Source of the DNA: Orychophragmus violaceus
Taxonomy: Eukaryota; Streptophyta; Magnoliopsida; Brassicales; Brassicaceae
DNA length: 64,000 nt
Direction: 5' to 3'
Assembly: GCA_030180135.1 (NCBI GenBank)
Contig: CM058238.1
Span: 93,008,619 to 93,072,618 of the forward strand
In this document: positions 1 to 9,588 of the stretch, piece after piece
How the letters are laid out: every line of letters starts with the position of its first letter
Numbering within the stretch: the first letter of the stretch is position 1
The notes under the pieces: model-generated
Told to the model about the DNA's origin: nothing
Seen by the model: only the letters and a program-made list of their open reading frames with translations
The model's database searches: none
Made by a program: the position numbers and the translations under genes

Positions 1-1991
1 TTCCTTGGACACATCGTGTCTGACAAGGGAGTTGCGGTCGATCCGGAGAAGATCCGGTCGATTGAGGAGTGGCCGCGGCCAAGGAACGCAACCGAGGTTC
101 GGAGTTTCCTTGGTTTGGCCGGTTATTACAGGCGGTTCGTCCAGGGTTTTGCAAGTATGGCCAAGGCCATGACTAAGCTAACCGTAAAGAACGTAAAGTT
201 CGAATGGACGGAGGCCGCTGAGAAGAGTTTCCAGGACTTGAAGGTTATGGTAACCAAGGCGCCAATCCTGACCCTGCCCATGGACAACGTGCCTTACGTG
301 GTCTATACAGATGCATCCCGGATCGGTCTGGGTTGTGTTCTGATGCAGGAAGGAAAGGTGATTGCTTATGCTTCAAGGCAGTTGAGGAAGCACGAGGGTA
401 ATTACCCAACTCATGACCTCGAAATGGCCGCTGTGGTATTTGCACTAAAGATCTGGCGATCTTATCTCTACGGAGCCAAAGTGCAACTATTCACCGACCA
501 TAAGAGTCTGAAGTATGTGTTCACTCAGCCTGACTTGAACCTGAGGCAAAGAAGATGGATGGAGTTGGTGGCAGATTACGATCTAGACATCACCTATCAT
601 CCAGGAAAAGCTAACTTGGTAGCAGACGCCTTGAGTCGGAAGAGGACCGAGGTGGCCGTGGAGAAAGATGCAGAGACCTTGGTCGGCTTGGTCAGGTCCT
701 TGCATCTGAACGCATTGTCAGTGGACAATGAGCCACTCGGCCTTGGAGCAGCAGACCAGGCGGATCTGTTGACTCGTGTACGGTTGGCTCAGGAACTTGA
801 TGAAGAGCTGATCAAGTCGGTGAACAACAACAACACCGAGTACCAGTTTACCAACAATGGAACGATTGTGGTGAATGGACGGGTGTGTGTCCCCGACGTG
901 AAGGTCCTTAAGGACGAAATCTTAAGGATGGCTCACCAGTCTAAGTTCTCCATTCATCCTGGACAGACCAAGATGTACCAAGACCTCAAACGGTACTATC
1001 ATTGGGTCGGGATGAAGAGAGACATAGCAGAATGGGTGTCCAAGTGCCAAACGTGTCAGTTGGTTAAGATTGAGCACCAAGTCCCAAGTGGCCTATTGCA
1101 AAGTTTACCCATTCCGGAATGGAAGTGGGATCACATCACCATGGACTTTGTAACAGGACTACCTGCGACTCGGTTGAGGAAGGACACAATTTGGGTTGTA
1201 GTGGACAGGCTGACCAAGTCTGCACACTTCTTGGCCATCAAGAAGACTGATGGAGTGGGCAAGCTTGCTGAGAGATACATTGATGAGGTCGTAAGACTTC
1301 ACGGTATTCCAGCAAGTATAGTGTCGGACCGGGATGGTCGGTTCACTTCTTATTTCTGGCAAGCTTTTCAAAAAGCCCTAGGAACAAGAGTGAACATGAG
1401 TACGGCTTACCATCCTCAGACGGATGGGCAGTCGGAGAGGACCATACAAACGCTGGAAGACATGCTAAGGGCGTGTGTTCTGGATTGGGGCGATTCTTGG
1501 GAGAAGTACTTACCCTTGACCGAGTTTGCTTATAACAACAGTTATCAAGCAAGCATCGGGATGTCGCCTTATGAAGCGTTGTATGGCCGGCCTTGTAGGA
1601 CCCCGTTGTGTTGGACACAAGTGGGAGAGTCCAGCGTGGTTGGACCGGACATAATTGCCGAGACCACCGAACAAATCCGATTCCTAAAGGCTAAGATGAA
1701 GGAGGCGCAAGATCGCCAAAGGAGTTATGCCAACAAGAGAAGGAAAGACCTTGAGTTCCAAGTTGGGGACCGGGTTTACCTTAAGATGATTACCTTCCGA
1801 GGAAGGGCTAGGGTTTCTAGGAGAGGGAAACTTGACCCGAGGTACTTGGGGCCATTCACGATTCTGGACAGGGTCGGGAAAGTGGCCTACAAGTTGGACT
1901 TGCCCAACGAGATGGAAGCATTCCACAATGTGTTCCATGTCTCCCAGTTGCGCAAGTGCCTCTCGGATCAAGACATCATTTTGCCAGAGAT
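1..1991 (+). pseudogene. Outer Ty3/gypsy (Tekay-type) pol, 5' part: RT end, RNase H, integrase
   Basis: The frame is open from base 1, so the gene is cut by the window edge; the GTG at 16 is not a real start. It enters at the end of the reverse transcriptase (FLGHIVSDKG, corresponding to about residue 399 of the intact inner pol). It continues through RNase H (YTDAS, FTDHKSLK, VADALS), the integrase zinc finger (H-x6-H then CQTC), the catalytic D, D and E (MDFVTG, VSDRDG, GQSERT) and the GPF module (RYLGPF). I count about ten amino-acid differences from the inner copy over some 660 residues. The gene is broken at 1991 by the minus-strand insertion. Translation would run into the inserted LTR and stop at 2110-2112, giving a foreign tail of about 40 residues and no chromodomain. 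Removing the insertion and one copy of the 5-bp duplication restores the frame with 10958-11216. Confidence 0.95.
1..1991 (+). mobile_element. Outer Tekay-type LTR retrotransposon, left segment
   Basis: This is internal pol sequence of the older, + strand element. Its 5' LTR, gag, protease and most of the RT lie outside the window to the left. The second segment of the same element is 10958-13119, interrupted by the nested element 1992-10952. Confidence 0.93.
1987..1991. repeat. Target-site duplication GAGAT, left copy
   Basis: GAGAT directly precedes the inserted LTR (TGAAACACC...) and is repeated at 10953-10957 directly after the other LTR. Five bp is the usual duplication length for Ty3/gypsy integrases. 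The intact inner pol has a single copy of this sequence at the same place, which confirms the target. Confidence 0.95.
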
Positions 1992-2184
1992 TGAAACACC
2001 CCATCCCGACACTACGGCCGGAACGGCCGTTCCATTCTCTAAGTATTCCGACTTGACGTTCGTTGTCAACCTCAAGCCCATTTATTCTATACTTAGTCAA
2101 ATTCAAGCTTAAGTTCATTTCCATTCAACAATTCGGTTCATTCTATTCTAAGGCAAACGAGTTAACATAAGACAGAAATAGACT

Positions 2185-2190
2185 TTTATT
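2185..2190 (-). terminator. Putative poly(A) signal AATAAA in the 3' LTR
   Basis: AATAAA on the minus strand, about 190 bp before the end of the LTR and about 1.4 kb downstream of the TATA box. It is conserved in all three LTRs of this family. It would define a long R region and a short U5. No transcript data were available. Confidence 0.5.
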
Positions 2191-2546
2191 AATCAAACCA
2201 AGGTACCAAATACAATGTGAGTCAAGTGCATTATGCTAATACAGTATTCGGTCCTAAACAAGTCTATCTCTACACACACACCACTCGTCCCGTCTCGGTC
2301 CGCTCCTAGGATCGATCACCCTCATGATCGTCCGCATGCCCTGAAATGCAACAAAACAACATAAGTATGAATAGTATAACCATCAACTTAGCATTATACA
2401 ATTCTATATGCTCAATGACCCAATGCAACATAAAAACCCTAAACCGTTCTAATTCCTTCTAATCGGCTAAGTTTCCTTATTTGGACCGCGTCACGACCGT
2501 TCTGGATCCGCGGTTAAAACCGCGATCCGTGTCCGTGCGCGTCAGT

Positions 2547-2698
2547 CCGTGTACCGCGATCAGCGCCTCGGCAGCACGTCCATCCGGCTGGACGGATCAG
2601 TACATGCGCGATGCGCATCAAGCCGTGTACCGCGATCAGCGCCTCGGCAGTACGTCCATCCGAAGGAACGGATCGGTACATGCGCGATGCGCGTCAAG
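2547..2698. repeat. 76-bp tandem duplication in a CpG-dense LTR block
   Basis: Two adjacent copies begin CCGTGTACCGCGATCAG at 2547 and 2623. They are followed by a partial third start near 2699. They lie inside a CpG-rich stretch of about 2481-3180. The same duplication is present at 9589-9740 and, inverted and diverged (period about 77 bp), at about 12420-12573. Short ORFs of about 100 residues here come from stop-poor GC-rich sequence and are not genes. Confidence 0.85.
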
Positions 2699-3569
2699 CC
2701 GCGTCAGTCCGCCCGTCAGTCCCGATCATGCGGGCATCATCCAGAGCCGACCAGTCCGTGGCGCGCGATCATCCGTACGGACAAAACACACGTCCGGCTA
2801 GCGTCCCGCGATAAGGCACCCGTCAGTACGTAGGGTCGCGACTGTTCACCGCGAACGGACGCGATGGTTCCGCGGACGGTTACCATCGATCCGTTACCGC
2901 GGTGTCTGGTCCGCGACTATCCCGACCATCCGATAGCGGTTTACGGTACGACCGTGTACGCCGATCATTTCCAGACCGTTCGACGCCGGTCAGTCCATCC
3001 CGCGGTTTATGGTCCGGCTATCTAATCCCGATAAGCCGTCCGACCATCCCATGACCCGGTTGCTCTTCCCACAACCGTCCGATCATCCGCGTATGAACCC
3101 AACAACCTTTAGCGTCCGCGGTACACGACCCAACCGTTCGAACCGCGATCATGGCCTTTGGCCGATCGCTTGAATGTTCAACCAAGCCGACACTAAAACC
3201 GTGTTGTCTAACCCGGTCCTATTTCCAGGAGAAGGAGTAGAAGAAGGATGTTATCCGGCCACAACTTAACCGACCATAGGCCACGGTTTGACCCAAGGCC
3301 GAGAGAAGAGATGGTCACGGTCTAACCTTTGCGGTCGTGGTGGACTTGCCCGGATCACGGCTTGATTCTCCTGCCATAATTCCTCCTTAAGCCGCTCCAA
3401 TTCACCCACCAAAACCCTTGAACAATCGCCGACTCTCTCTCTAGAAAACCGGCCACAAACGCCTTTCTCTCTCTAGTGTTTCACTCGGTTTTTCTTGGCC
3501 TTTGCCTTTAGAAAAATCTGGGTTTTCCCCCTTCTCCACTTGTGTGCGAAAAATGACCCCCAAGGCTTC

Positions 3570-3577
3570 TATTTATA
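3570..3577 (-). promoter_or_regulatory. TATA box of the 3' LTR
   Basis: TATAAATA on the minus strand in the context GGCTTATAAATAGAAGCC, about 335 bp inside the LTR start. This is the expected place for a Pol II core promoter at the U3/R boundary. It is conserved in every LTR in this window. Confidence 0.75.
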
Positions 3578-3675
3578 AGCCTTGGATCGCCCAATAACCG
3601 CCCATGGCAATGGCTGCCTTTGGGACTAGCGAATGGACACAAGTCCATTGGTGGCCATTCGCTTATGGGCGCTAG

Positions 3676-3700
3676 GATCAGCTAGTGTCACTAGCTGATC
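3676..3700. promoter_or_regulatory. U3 palindrome upstream of the TATA box
   Basis: A perfect inverted repeat: 12-bp arms GATCAGCTAGTG and CACTAGCTGATC separated by one T. It lies about 100 bp upstream of the TATA box among several AGCTGA/AGCT motifs. The core recurs in the non-autonomous element. A protein-binding dyad is likely but unproven. Confidence 0.55.
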
Positions 3701-3905
3701 AGCTCACTTTCACACTTCACACTTCAACCGAGCTGAGCCGAGCTACCCACACTTATTCCAGCTGATTCCCACTTGATTAAGCTCCATTCCAGCTGAGCTT
3801 AACCTAATTCCGTCCATAGAACACTTCCCTTTTGGCCATCTCAGCCTTAGGTCCGAGTTTCTGGTCCTATGGACGCCCAATGGCCCGTAGGCCGGTTCGG
3901 GGATG

Positions 3906-6900
3906 TTACAAGTTCTCCCCCCCTTGAAATGGATTCGTCCCCGAATCCGCTCCAAGAAGTTCGTCCCTTGTAAACTCCTCAAACCACTCTGGGTAATCAG
4001 CCTTCATCCGGGCCTCGGTTTCCCAAGTGATTTCCTTAACTCCGTTGCAAATCCATTCCACCTTAATCATCTGAATTACCTTCTTCCTGGTGGCCTTTTC
4101 CAGCCGGTCCAAGATCCTTAAGGGTCTAGTTTCCAGCGTGAGGTTTGCCTTAAGATCTGCGGGAATCTCTGGCAAAATGATGTCTTGATCCGAGAGGCAC
4201 TTGCGCAACTGTGAGACATGGAACACATTGTGGAATGCTTCCATCTCGTTGGGCAGGTCCAACTTGTAGGCCACTTTCCCGACCCTTTCAAGAATCGTGA
4301 ATGGCCCCAAGTACCTCGGGTCAAGTTTCCCTCTCTTGGAAACCCTAGCCCTTCCTCGGAAGGTAATCATCTTAAGGTAAACCCGGTCCCCAACTTGGAA
4401 CTCAAGGTCTTTCCTTCTCTTATTGGCATAACTCCTTTGGCGGTCTTGCGCCTCCTTCATTTTTGCCTTTAGGAATCGGATTTGCTCGGTGGTCTCGGCA
4501 ATTATGTCCGGTCCAACCACACTGGACTCTCCCACTTGTGTCCAACACAACGGGGTCCTACACGGCCGGCCATACAACGCCTCATAAGGCGACATCCCGA
4601 TGCTTGCTTGATAACTGTTGTTATAAGCAAACTCGGTCAAGGGCAAGTACTTCTCCCAAGAATCGCCGCAATCCAGAACACACGCCCTTAGCATGTCTTC
4701 CAGCGTCTGTATGGTCCTCTCCGACTGCCCATCTGTCTGTGGATGGTAAGCCGTACTCATGTTCACTCTTGTTCCTAGGGCTTTTTGGAAAGCTTGCCAG
4801 AAATAAGAAGTGAAGCGACCATCCCGGTCCGAGACTATACTTGCTGGAATACCGTGAAGTCTTACGACCTCATCAATGTATCTCTCAGCAAGCTTACCCA
4901 CTCCATCAGTCTTCCGGATGGCCAAGAAGTGTGCAGACTTGGTCAGCCTGTCCACTACAACCCAAATCGTGTCCTTCTTCAACCGAGTCGCAGGTAGTCC
5001 TGTTACAAAGTCCATGGTGATGTGATCCCACTTCCATTCCGGAATGGGTAGACTTTGCAAAAGGCCACTTGGGACTTGGTGTTCAATCTTAACCAACTGA
5101 CACGTTTGGCACTTGGACACCCATTCTGCTATGTCTCTCTTCATCCCGACCCAATGATAGTACCGTTTGAGGTCTTGGTACATCTTGGTCTGTCCAGGAT
5201 GAATAGAGAACTTAGACTGATGAGCCATCCTTAAGATCTCTTCCTTAAGGACCTTCACGTCGGGGACACACACCCGACCATTCACCACAATCGTTCCATT
5301 GTTGGTAAACTGGTACTCGGTGTTGTTATTGTTCACCGACTTGATCAGCTCTTCATCATGTTCTTGAGCCAACCGTACACGAGTCAACAGATCCGCCTGG
5401 TCTGCTGCTCCAAGGCCGAGCGGCTCATTGTCCACTGACAATGCGTTCAGATGCAAGGACCTGACCAAACCGACCAAGGTCTCTGCATCCTTCTCCACGG
5501 CCACCTCGGTCCTCTTCCGACTCAAGGCGTCTGCTACCAAGTTAGCTTTTCCCGGATGGTAGGTGATGTCTAGATCGTAATCTGCCACCAACTCCATCCA
5601 TCTTCTTTGCCTCAGGTTCAAGTCAGGCTGAGTGAACACATACTTCAGACTCTTATGGTCGGTGAATAGTTGCACTTTGGCTCCGTAGAGATAAGATCGC
5701 CAGATCTTTAGTGCAAATACCACAGCGGCCATTTCGAGATCATGAGTTGGGTAATTACCCTCGTGCTTCCTCAACTGCCTTGAAGCGTAAGCAATCACCT
5801 TTCCTTCCTGCATCAGAACACAACCCAGACCGATCCGGGATGCATCTGTGTAGACCACGTAAGGCACGTTGTCCATGGGCAGGGTCAGGATTGGCGCCTT
5901 GGTTAGCATAACCTTCAAGTCCCGGAAACTCTTCTCCGCGGCCTCCGTCCATTCGAACTTTACGTTCTTTCCGGTTAGCTTAGTCATGGCCTTGGCCATA
6001 CTTGCAAAACCCTGGACGAACCGCCTGTAATAACCGGCCAAACCAAGGAAACTCCGAACCTCGGTTGCGTTCCTTGGCCGCGGCCACTCCTCAATCGACC
6101 GGATCTTCTCCGGATCGACCGCAACTCCCTTGTCAGACACGATGTGTCCAAGGAAGCCCACGCTACTCTGCCAGAAACTACACTTGCTCAACTTGGCGTA
6201 GAGCTGGTGTGTCCTCAAGGTCTCTAGTACAATCCTTAGATGTTCACTATGTTCTTCACGGTTCTTGGAGTAGACAAGAATGTCATCAATGAAAATGATC
6301 ACAAACCTATCTAACCATTCCCGGAAAACACTGTTCATCATCTTCATGAAGGCAGCTGGTGCATTTGTTAGACCAAATGGCATGACTACAAACTCGTAGT
6401 GACCATACCGGGTTCTAAACGCGGTTTTCCTCACGTCCTCAGGCGCTATCGGGATTTGATGGTATCCCGACGCCAGATCGATCTTGGAAAACACGGTTGA
6501 ACCTTTTAGTTGATCCAACAGCTCGTCTATCCGAGGCAACGGGTACTTGTTCTTCACAGTGACCCGGTTTATACCGCGGTAGTCGATGCACAGCCGGAGG
6601 CTTCCATCCTTCTTTTTGACAAAAAGTACGGGAGCGCCCCATGGAGAACTGCTCGGTCTAATAAAACCCTTGTCTAGCAGTTCTTCCAGCTGCTTCTTCA
6701 GCTCGGCCATCTCAGCCGGAGCCATTCTGTACGGAGCCTTAGACAGAGGCTTCGTCCCTGGTTCAAGTTCAATGACGAATGGATCAGACCTGTCAGGCGG
6801 TAAGCCTTCTAAGGCCTTGAACACATCATCAAAGTCCCGAACCACTGGGATATCACCAATCTTTACTTCCGTCCCTACTTCCTTAGTGGTGATGGTGGCT

Positions 6901-7349
6901 AGGTATGCCTCGCATCCCTTTTCCAACATCTTCTCTGCTTGGATAGCAGAGACGACCAGACTTCCTGAAGTCGGTCTCACTCCTTGGAACGTGACCTTGC
7001 CTTCTGGTCTATCAAACTTCACCCTTCCCCGGTGACAGTCAATAGTGGCTCGGTTTTGTCCCAACCAATCCATACCCAAGATCACCTCGTGATGCTTGAG
7101 CTGGACCACCACTAGGTCAGCTGGCATACTTACGCCTCCTATGGAGACTGGTATACCACTAACTAAACCTAGCACGGGCATTACTTGCCCTCCGGCCGCA
7201 TTTACAATGCCTTGGCCCACGACCTGTTCCTTCTGGAACAAGCCTTTCCCTATCATCCTAGGACTAACAAAACTATGTGTAGCCCCGGAATCAAACATAG
7301 TCAGTGTTTCTACACCTCCTACCACAACGGTCCCTACACATTCCCACAA
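3906..7349 (-). CDS. pol: Pol: protease-RT-RNase H-integrase-chromodomain polyprotein
   Basis: The open frame gives 1147 residues. They hold an aspartic protease (FDSGATHSFV, about residue 19-28), reverse transcriptase (about 230-400, active site FIDD at 353-356), RNase H (YTDAS at about 500, E539, D564, D607) and integrase. In the integrase, the zinc finger is H710, H717, C747, C750 and the catalytic residues are D780, D841 and E877 with the classical D-x35-E spacing. A GPF module follows at about 1014-1020 and a chromodomain at about 1073-1125. The start at 7349 is TTG and no ATG precedes the protease motif, so independent initiation is unlikely. The frame is the same as gag, and the natural product is probably a Gag-Pol fusion entering at 7333 after removal of the 90-nt segment 7334-7423 (about 1633 residues in all). 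The stop codon TAA (3906-3908) lies inside the 3' LTR. Confidence 0.95.
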   Translation of the reverse strand: MWECVGTVVVGGVETLTMFDSGATHSFVSPRMIGKGLFQKEQVVGQGIVNAAGGQVMPVLGLVSGIPVSIGGVSMPADLVVVQLKHHEVILGMDWLGQNRATIDCHRGRVKFDRPEGKVTFQGVRPTSGSLVVSAIQAEKMLEKGCEAYLATITTKEVGTEVKIGDIPVVRDFDDVFKALEGLPPDRSDPFVIELEPGTKPLSKAPYRMAPAEMAELKKQLEELLDKGFIRPSSSPWGAPVLFVKKKDGSLRLCIDYRGINRVTVKNKYPLPRIDELLDQLKGSTVFSKIDLASGYHQIPIAPEDVRKTAFRTRYGHYEFVVMPFGLTNAPAAFMKMMNSVFREWLDRFVIIFIDDILVYSKNREEHSEHLRIVLETLRTHQLYAKLSKCSFWQSSVGFLGHIVSDKGVAVDPEKIRSIEEWPRPRNATEVRSFLGLAGYYRRFVQGFASMAKAMTKLTGKNVKFEWTEAAEKSFRDLKVMLTKAPILTLPMDNVPYVVYTDASRIGLGCVLMQEGKVIAYASRQLRKHEGNYPTHDLEMAAVVFALKIWRSYLYGAKVQLFTDHKSLKYVFTQPDLNLRQRRWMELVADYDLDITYHPGKANLVADALSRKRTEVAVEKDAETLVGLVRSLHLNALSVDNEPLGLGAADQADLLTRVRLAQEHDEELIKSVNNNNTEYQFTNNGTIVVNGRVCVPDVKVLKEEILRMAHQSKFSIHPGQTKMYQDLKRYYHWVGMKRDIAEWVSKCQTCQLVKIEHQVPSGLLQSLPIPEWKWDHITMDFVTGLPATRLKKDTIWVVVDRLTKSAHFLAIRKTDGVGKLAERYIDEVVRLHGIPASIVSDRDGRFTSYFWQAFQKALGTRVNMSTAYHPQTDGQSERTIQTLEDMLRACVLDCGDSWEKYLPLTEFAYNNSYQASIGMSPYEALYGRPCRTPLCWTQVGESSVVGPDIIAETTEQIRFLKAKMKEAQDRQRSYANKRRKDLEFQVGDRVYLKMITFRGRARVSKRGKLDPRYLGPFTILERVGKVAYKLDLPNEMEAFHNVFHVSQLRKCLSDQDIILPEIPADLKANLTLETRPLRILDRLEKATRKKVIQMIKVEWICNGVKEITWETEARMKADYPEWFEEFTRDELLGADSGTNPFQGGENL
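3911..3925 (-). other. Polypurine tract of the inner element
   Basis: AAGGGGGGGAGAACT on the minus strand directly abuts the 3' LTR. This is the expected plus-strand primer for reverse transcription. It lies within the last codons of pol. The outer element has the identical tract at 11197-11211. Confidence 0.9.
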
Positions 7350-7423
7350 TGCATATAAGCCCCGCTTTATTTCCCCAATATGCTATGCAGTAATTTGAAG
7401 AAATTAGGGTTCAAGTGACATAC
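7334..7423 (-). other. Putative 90-nt intron separating gag from pol
   Basis: On the minus strand the segment starts GTATGTCACT and ends AATGTGTAG, i.e. GT...AG, with a possible branch point CTTAT about 20 nt before the acceptor. It is about 61% A+T. It holds two in-frame stops (TAA at 7404-7406 and TAG at 7383-7385). Its length is a multiple of three, and its removal joins ...AITG directly to TVVVGG...FDSGA. That is how Gag meets protease in related elements. Retention would give Gag only and splicing Gag-Pol. A segment with the same length and boundaries occurs at 50972-51061. Splicing is inferred, not shown. Confidence 0.6.
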
Positions 7424-8897
7424 CAGTAATCGCATCGAAGGAGCCGGCCTCTCCCGAGTCCTTCACGAGCTCGTAGATACGGGGATTAGCAGCCGTACCC
7501 TTAGTAGGTCCCGTACGGCCCTCACGACCCCGCTCCACTTTCGGAGCTCCCGACCGTCCGTCTCGGCCACTCGGACACTCCCGGGCATAGTGTCCCGGTT
7601 GTCCACAACGGAAACATGTGCGCGGTTTCTCCGTCACTTCCTTGATACCCTCAACCTGTGGACAGCTCGCGACCTCATGGTCCTTGCTACCACACTTCAC
7701 GCAGGTCCTCCTTTTCTTCCAACAGCTTCCGGAGTGTTGCTTCCCACAGGAGGCGCATTCTGCGCGGTCAGAGGATTGGTTATCAGCCCCTTGGCCCCAT
7801 TTCCTCTTCAGGTCCTTCACAGGTCGGCTGGCCCCCTTGTCTTGCGACTTGGCCACCGCCTGCTTCACCTCGACCAAATTGGCCTCGACCGTTGCGGCCC
7901 GTTCGACCAACTCCGAGACAGAATCGTAAGAACAAACCGAGCAGTGGGTCTTAAGTTCCGGACGCAGGCCGCGAAGGAACCGACGGACCTGAGCTGGCTC
8001 ATCCTCTACGTCCCGTCCCACAAAACGTCTGAGACGGTCGAACTCGGCCTCATACTCCCGAACCGTCTTGTAACCTTGGACCAAACTCAAATACTTTCCT
8101 TCCATACGATCCCAAGCCTCGGCCGGGAAGTACTTCCGGTTGAATTCAGTCTCAAAGTCCTCGAACGACTCGAGAAGGCCCTTGGTGCGTCTGTCCACTG
8201 ACAGCCACCAATTATGCGCATCCCCTTCCAGGAAGTGGATCGCAATGTCCTTACGGTAATCCTTTGGACAGCGGGTAGAACGGAAGTTCCGGACAAGCCA
8301 TGACCTCCATTCATCAGCCTCAAGTGGGTCAGCACTGCCCTTAAAGGGCTTGGTTCCCAACTTGGTGATATGGCCCAAAACGTTGAGATAGTCCACCTTA
8401 CGGTCCTTCTTATGAACCGGTGACGCTATCACTACTACGTCTGAGTCATTATCACTCGGGGCCGAAGTCTCAGGGACTTGGACCCGCGGCTCACCCTCAG
8501 CTGACTTCTGGCCAGAAAGGCTCTGGTTCAAAGTCGTAAGCTGGTCCATGACCGTCTTAAGCAACGTCCACATCTGACCGATGTTCGGGACGGCTGTAAA
8601 CGGCTCACCGTCACCACCACCTGTGGCATCATCATTCCCATGACCGGCCTCAGTGTGAGCCGCATGAGAAGATGACTCGCCCATCCGCTCGTCCTCATTC
8701 CCAACCTGAACGTCCGGTTCGGAAACCCTAGTCCCGTCAGGAATGTGAGGAGCCGGAGGCTCAATGCCTGTCTGGTTAACCTCAGGACCGGTTAACCCAG
8801 GCGCAACAGGAGTGGTCTGGACCTTTTGGCCTTGGCCGGTCGCAGACGCCTCCTTATCCTTAGTCCTCTTGGACTTCTTACCAACCTGAAGATTCAT
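7404..8897 (-). CDS. gag: Gag: capsid and nucleocapsid protein
   Basis: The ATG at 8897 gives 497 residues; the open frame begins one TTG codon earlier. The N-terminus is lysine-rich (GKKSKRTKDKE) and is followed by an acidic, low-complexity region. The retrotransposon gag core lies at about 185-345 (KPFKGSADPLEADEWRSWL..., FRRFL-type helices). The nucleocapsid has three knuckles: a variant CASC...H...C at about 382-393, CVKCGSKDHEVASC at about 400-413 and CFRCGQPGHYAREC at about 429-442; the last two are canonical CCHC. It should form the virus-like particle and bind element RNA. It ends ITGMSLEP-stop, and the last few residues are encoded in the putative intron, so the Gag-only form would arise from unspliced RNA. 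Confidence 0.93.
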   Translation of the reverse strand: MNLQVGKKSKRTKDKEASATGQGQKVQTTPVAPGLTGPEVNQTGIEPPAPHIPDGTRVSEPDVQVGNEDERMGESSSHAAHTEAGHGNDDATGGGDGEPFTAVPNIGQMWTLLKTVMDQLTTLNQSLSGQKSAEGEPRVQVPETSAPSDNDSDVVVIASPVHKKDRKVDYLNVLGHITKLGTKPFKGSADPLEADEWRSWLVRNFRSTRCPKDYRKDIAIHFLEGDAHNWWLSVDRRTKGLLESFEDFETEFNRKYFPAEAWDRMEGKYLSLVQGYKTVREYEAEFDRLRRFVGRDVEDEPAQVRRFLRGLRPELKTHCSVCSYDSVSELVERAATVEANLVEVKQAVAKSQDKGASRPVKDLKRKWGQGADNQSSDRAECASCGKQHSGSCWKKRRTCVKCGSKDHEVASCPQVEGIKEVTEKPRTCFRCGQPGHYARECPSGRDGRSGAPKVERGREGRTGPTKGTAANPRIYELVKDSGEAGSFDAITGMSLEP

Positions 8898-9018
8898 CAA
8901 GATACATAAATATCAAGCAAGCAATCTTCAAGTCCTAATATTTCTAATGCATTTCTACCGCAGACCTCAACCCGGACGAGTGGTGTAGCCCTTAACCCAA
9001 AGCCTAGGAAATAACTCC
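8898..9018 (-). other. Leader between primer site and gag
   Basis: About 120 bp of untranslated leader. Its first 20 bases after the primer site (GGAGTTATTTCCTAGG...) match the leader of the non-autonomous element at 50344 onward. It may contain packaging signals, but none can be recognised from sequence alone. Confidence 0.6.
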
Positions 9019-9030
9019 GCTCTGATACCA
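9019..9030 (-). other. Primer-binding site for tRNA-iMet
   Basis: TGGTATCAGAGC on the minus strand, three bases (AGT) after the 5' LTR. This is the standard plant site complementary to the 3' end of initiator methionine tRNA, which primes minus-strand synthesis. Confidence 0.95.
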
Positions 9031-9226
9031 ACTTGAAACACCCCATCCCGACACTACGGCCGGAACGGCCGTTCCATTCTCTAAGTATTCCGACTTGAGG
9101 TTCGTTGTCAACCTCAAGCCCATTTATTCTATACTTAGTCAAATTCAAGCTTAAGTTCATTTCCATTCAACAATTCGGTTCATTCTATTCTAAGGCAAAC
9201 GAGTTAACATAAGACAGAAATAGACT

Positions 9227-9232
9227 TTTATT
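9227..9232 (-). terminator. Putative poly(A) signal AATAAA in the 5' LTR
   Basis: The equivalent of the signal at 2185-2190. In this LTR it would have to be bypassed for full-length RNA. Confidence 0.4.
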
Positions 9233-9588
9233 AATCAAACCAAGGTACCAAATACAATGTGAGTCAAGTGCATTATGCTAATACAGTATTCGGTCCTAAA
9301 CAAGTCTATCTCTACACACACACCACTCGTCCCGTCTCGGTCCGCTCCTAGGATCGATCACCCTCATGATCGTCCGCATGCCCTGAAATGCAACAAAACA
9401 ACATAAGTATGAATAGTATAACCATCAACTTAGCATTATACAATTCTATATGCTCAATGACCCAATGCAACATAAAAACCCTAAACCGTTCTAATTCCTT
9501 CTAATCGGCTAAGTTTCCTTATTTGGACCGCGTCACGACCGTTCTGGATCCGCGGTTAAAACCGCGATCCGTGTCCGTGCGCGTCAGT

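Larger units (their letters stand above)
1992..3910 (-). repeat. 3' LTR of the inner element
   Basis: This 1919-bp LTR has ends TGTAACATCC... and ...GGGTGTTTCA on the minus strand. Against the 5' LTR at 9034-10952 I see only three substitutions: one near 2056 (C versus G in GACTTGACG/GACTTGAGG) and two near 2730-2745 (GCGGGC/GCGCGC and CCAGAG/CCCGAG). It contains a U3 palindrome, a TATA box, a CpG-dense block with a 76-bp tandem duplication, and an AATAAA signal. The stop codon of pol lies in its first bases. Confidence 0.95.

Noticed and set aside
6586..7035. ORFs antisense to pol and gag (for example 6586-7035 and 7590-8201 on +, 1684-2124 on -)
   Set aside because: Shadows of the real polyprotein on the opposite strand, with no domains.
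7349..7349. Independent translation start for pol
   Set aside because: The codon is TTG, and no ATG occurs before the protease active site. A Gag-Pol fusion explains the frame better.
9019..9030. tRNA gene suggested by the TGGTATCAGAGC motif (also at 50332)
   Set aside because: Only the 12-base complement of the tRNA-iMet 3' end is present. It is a primer-binding site in retroelement context.
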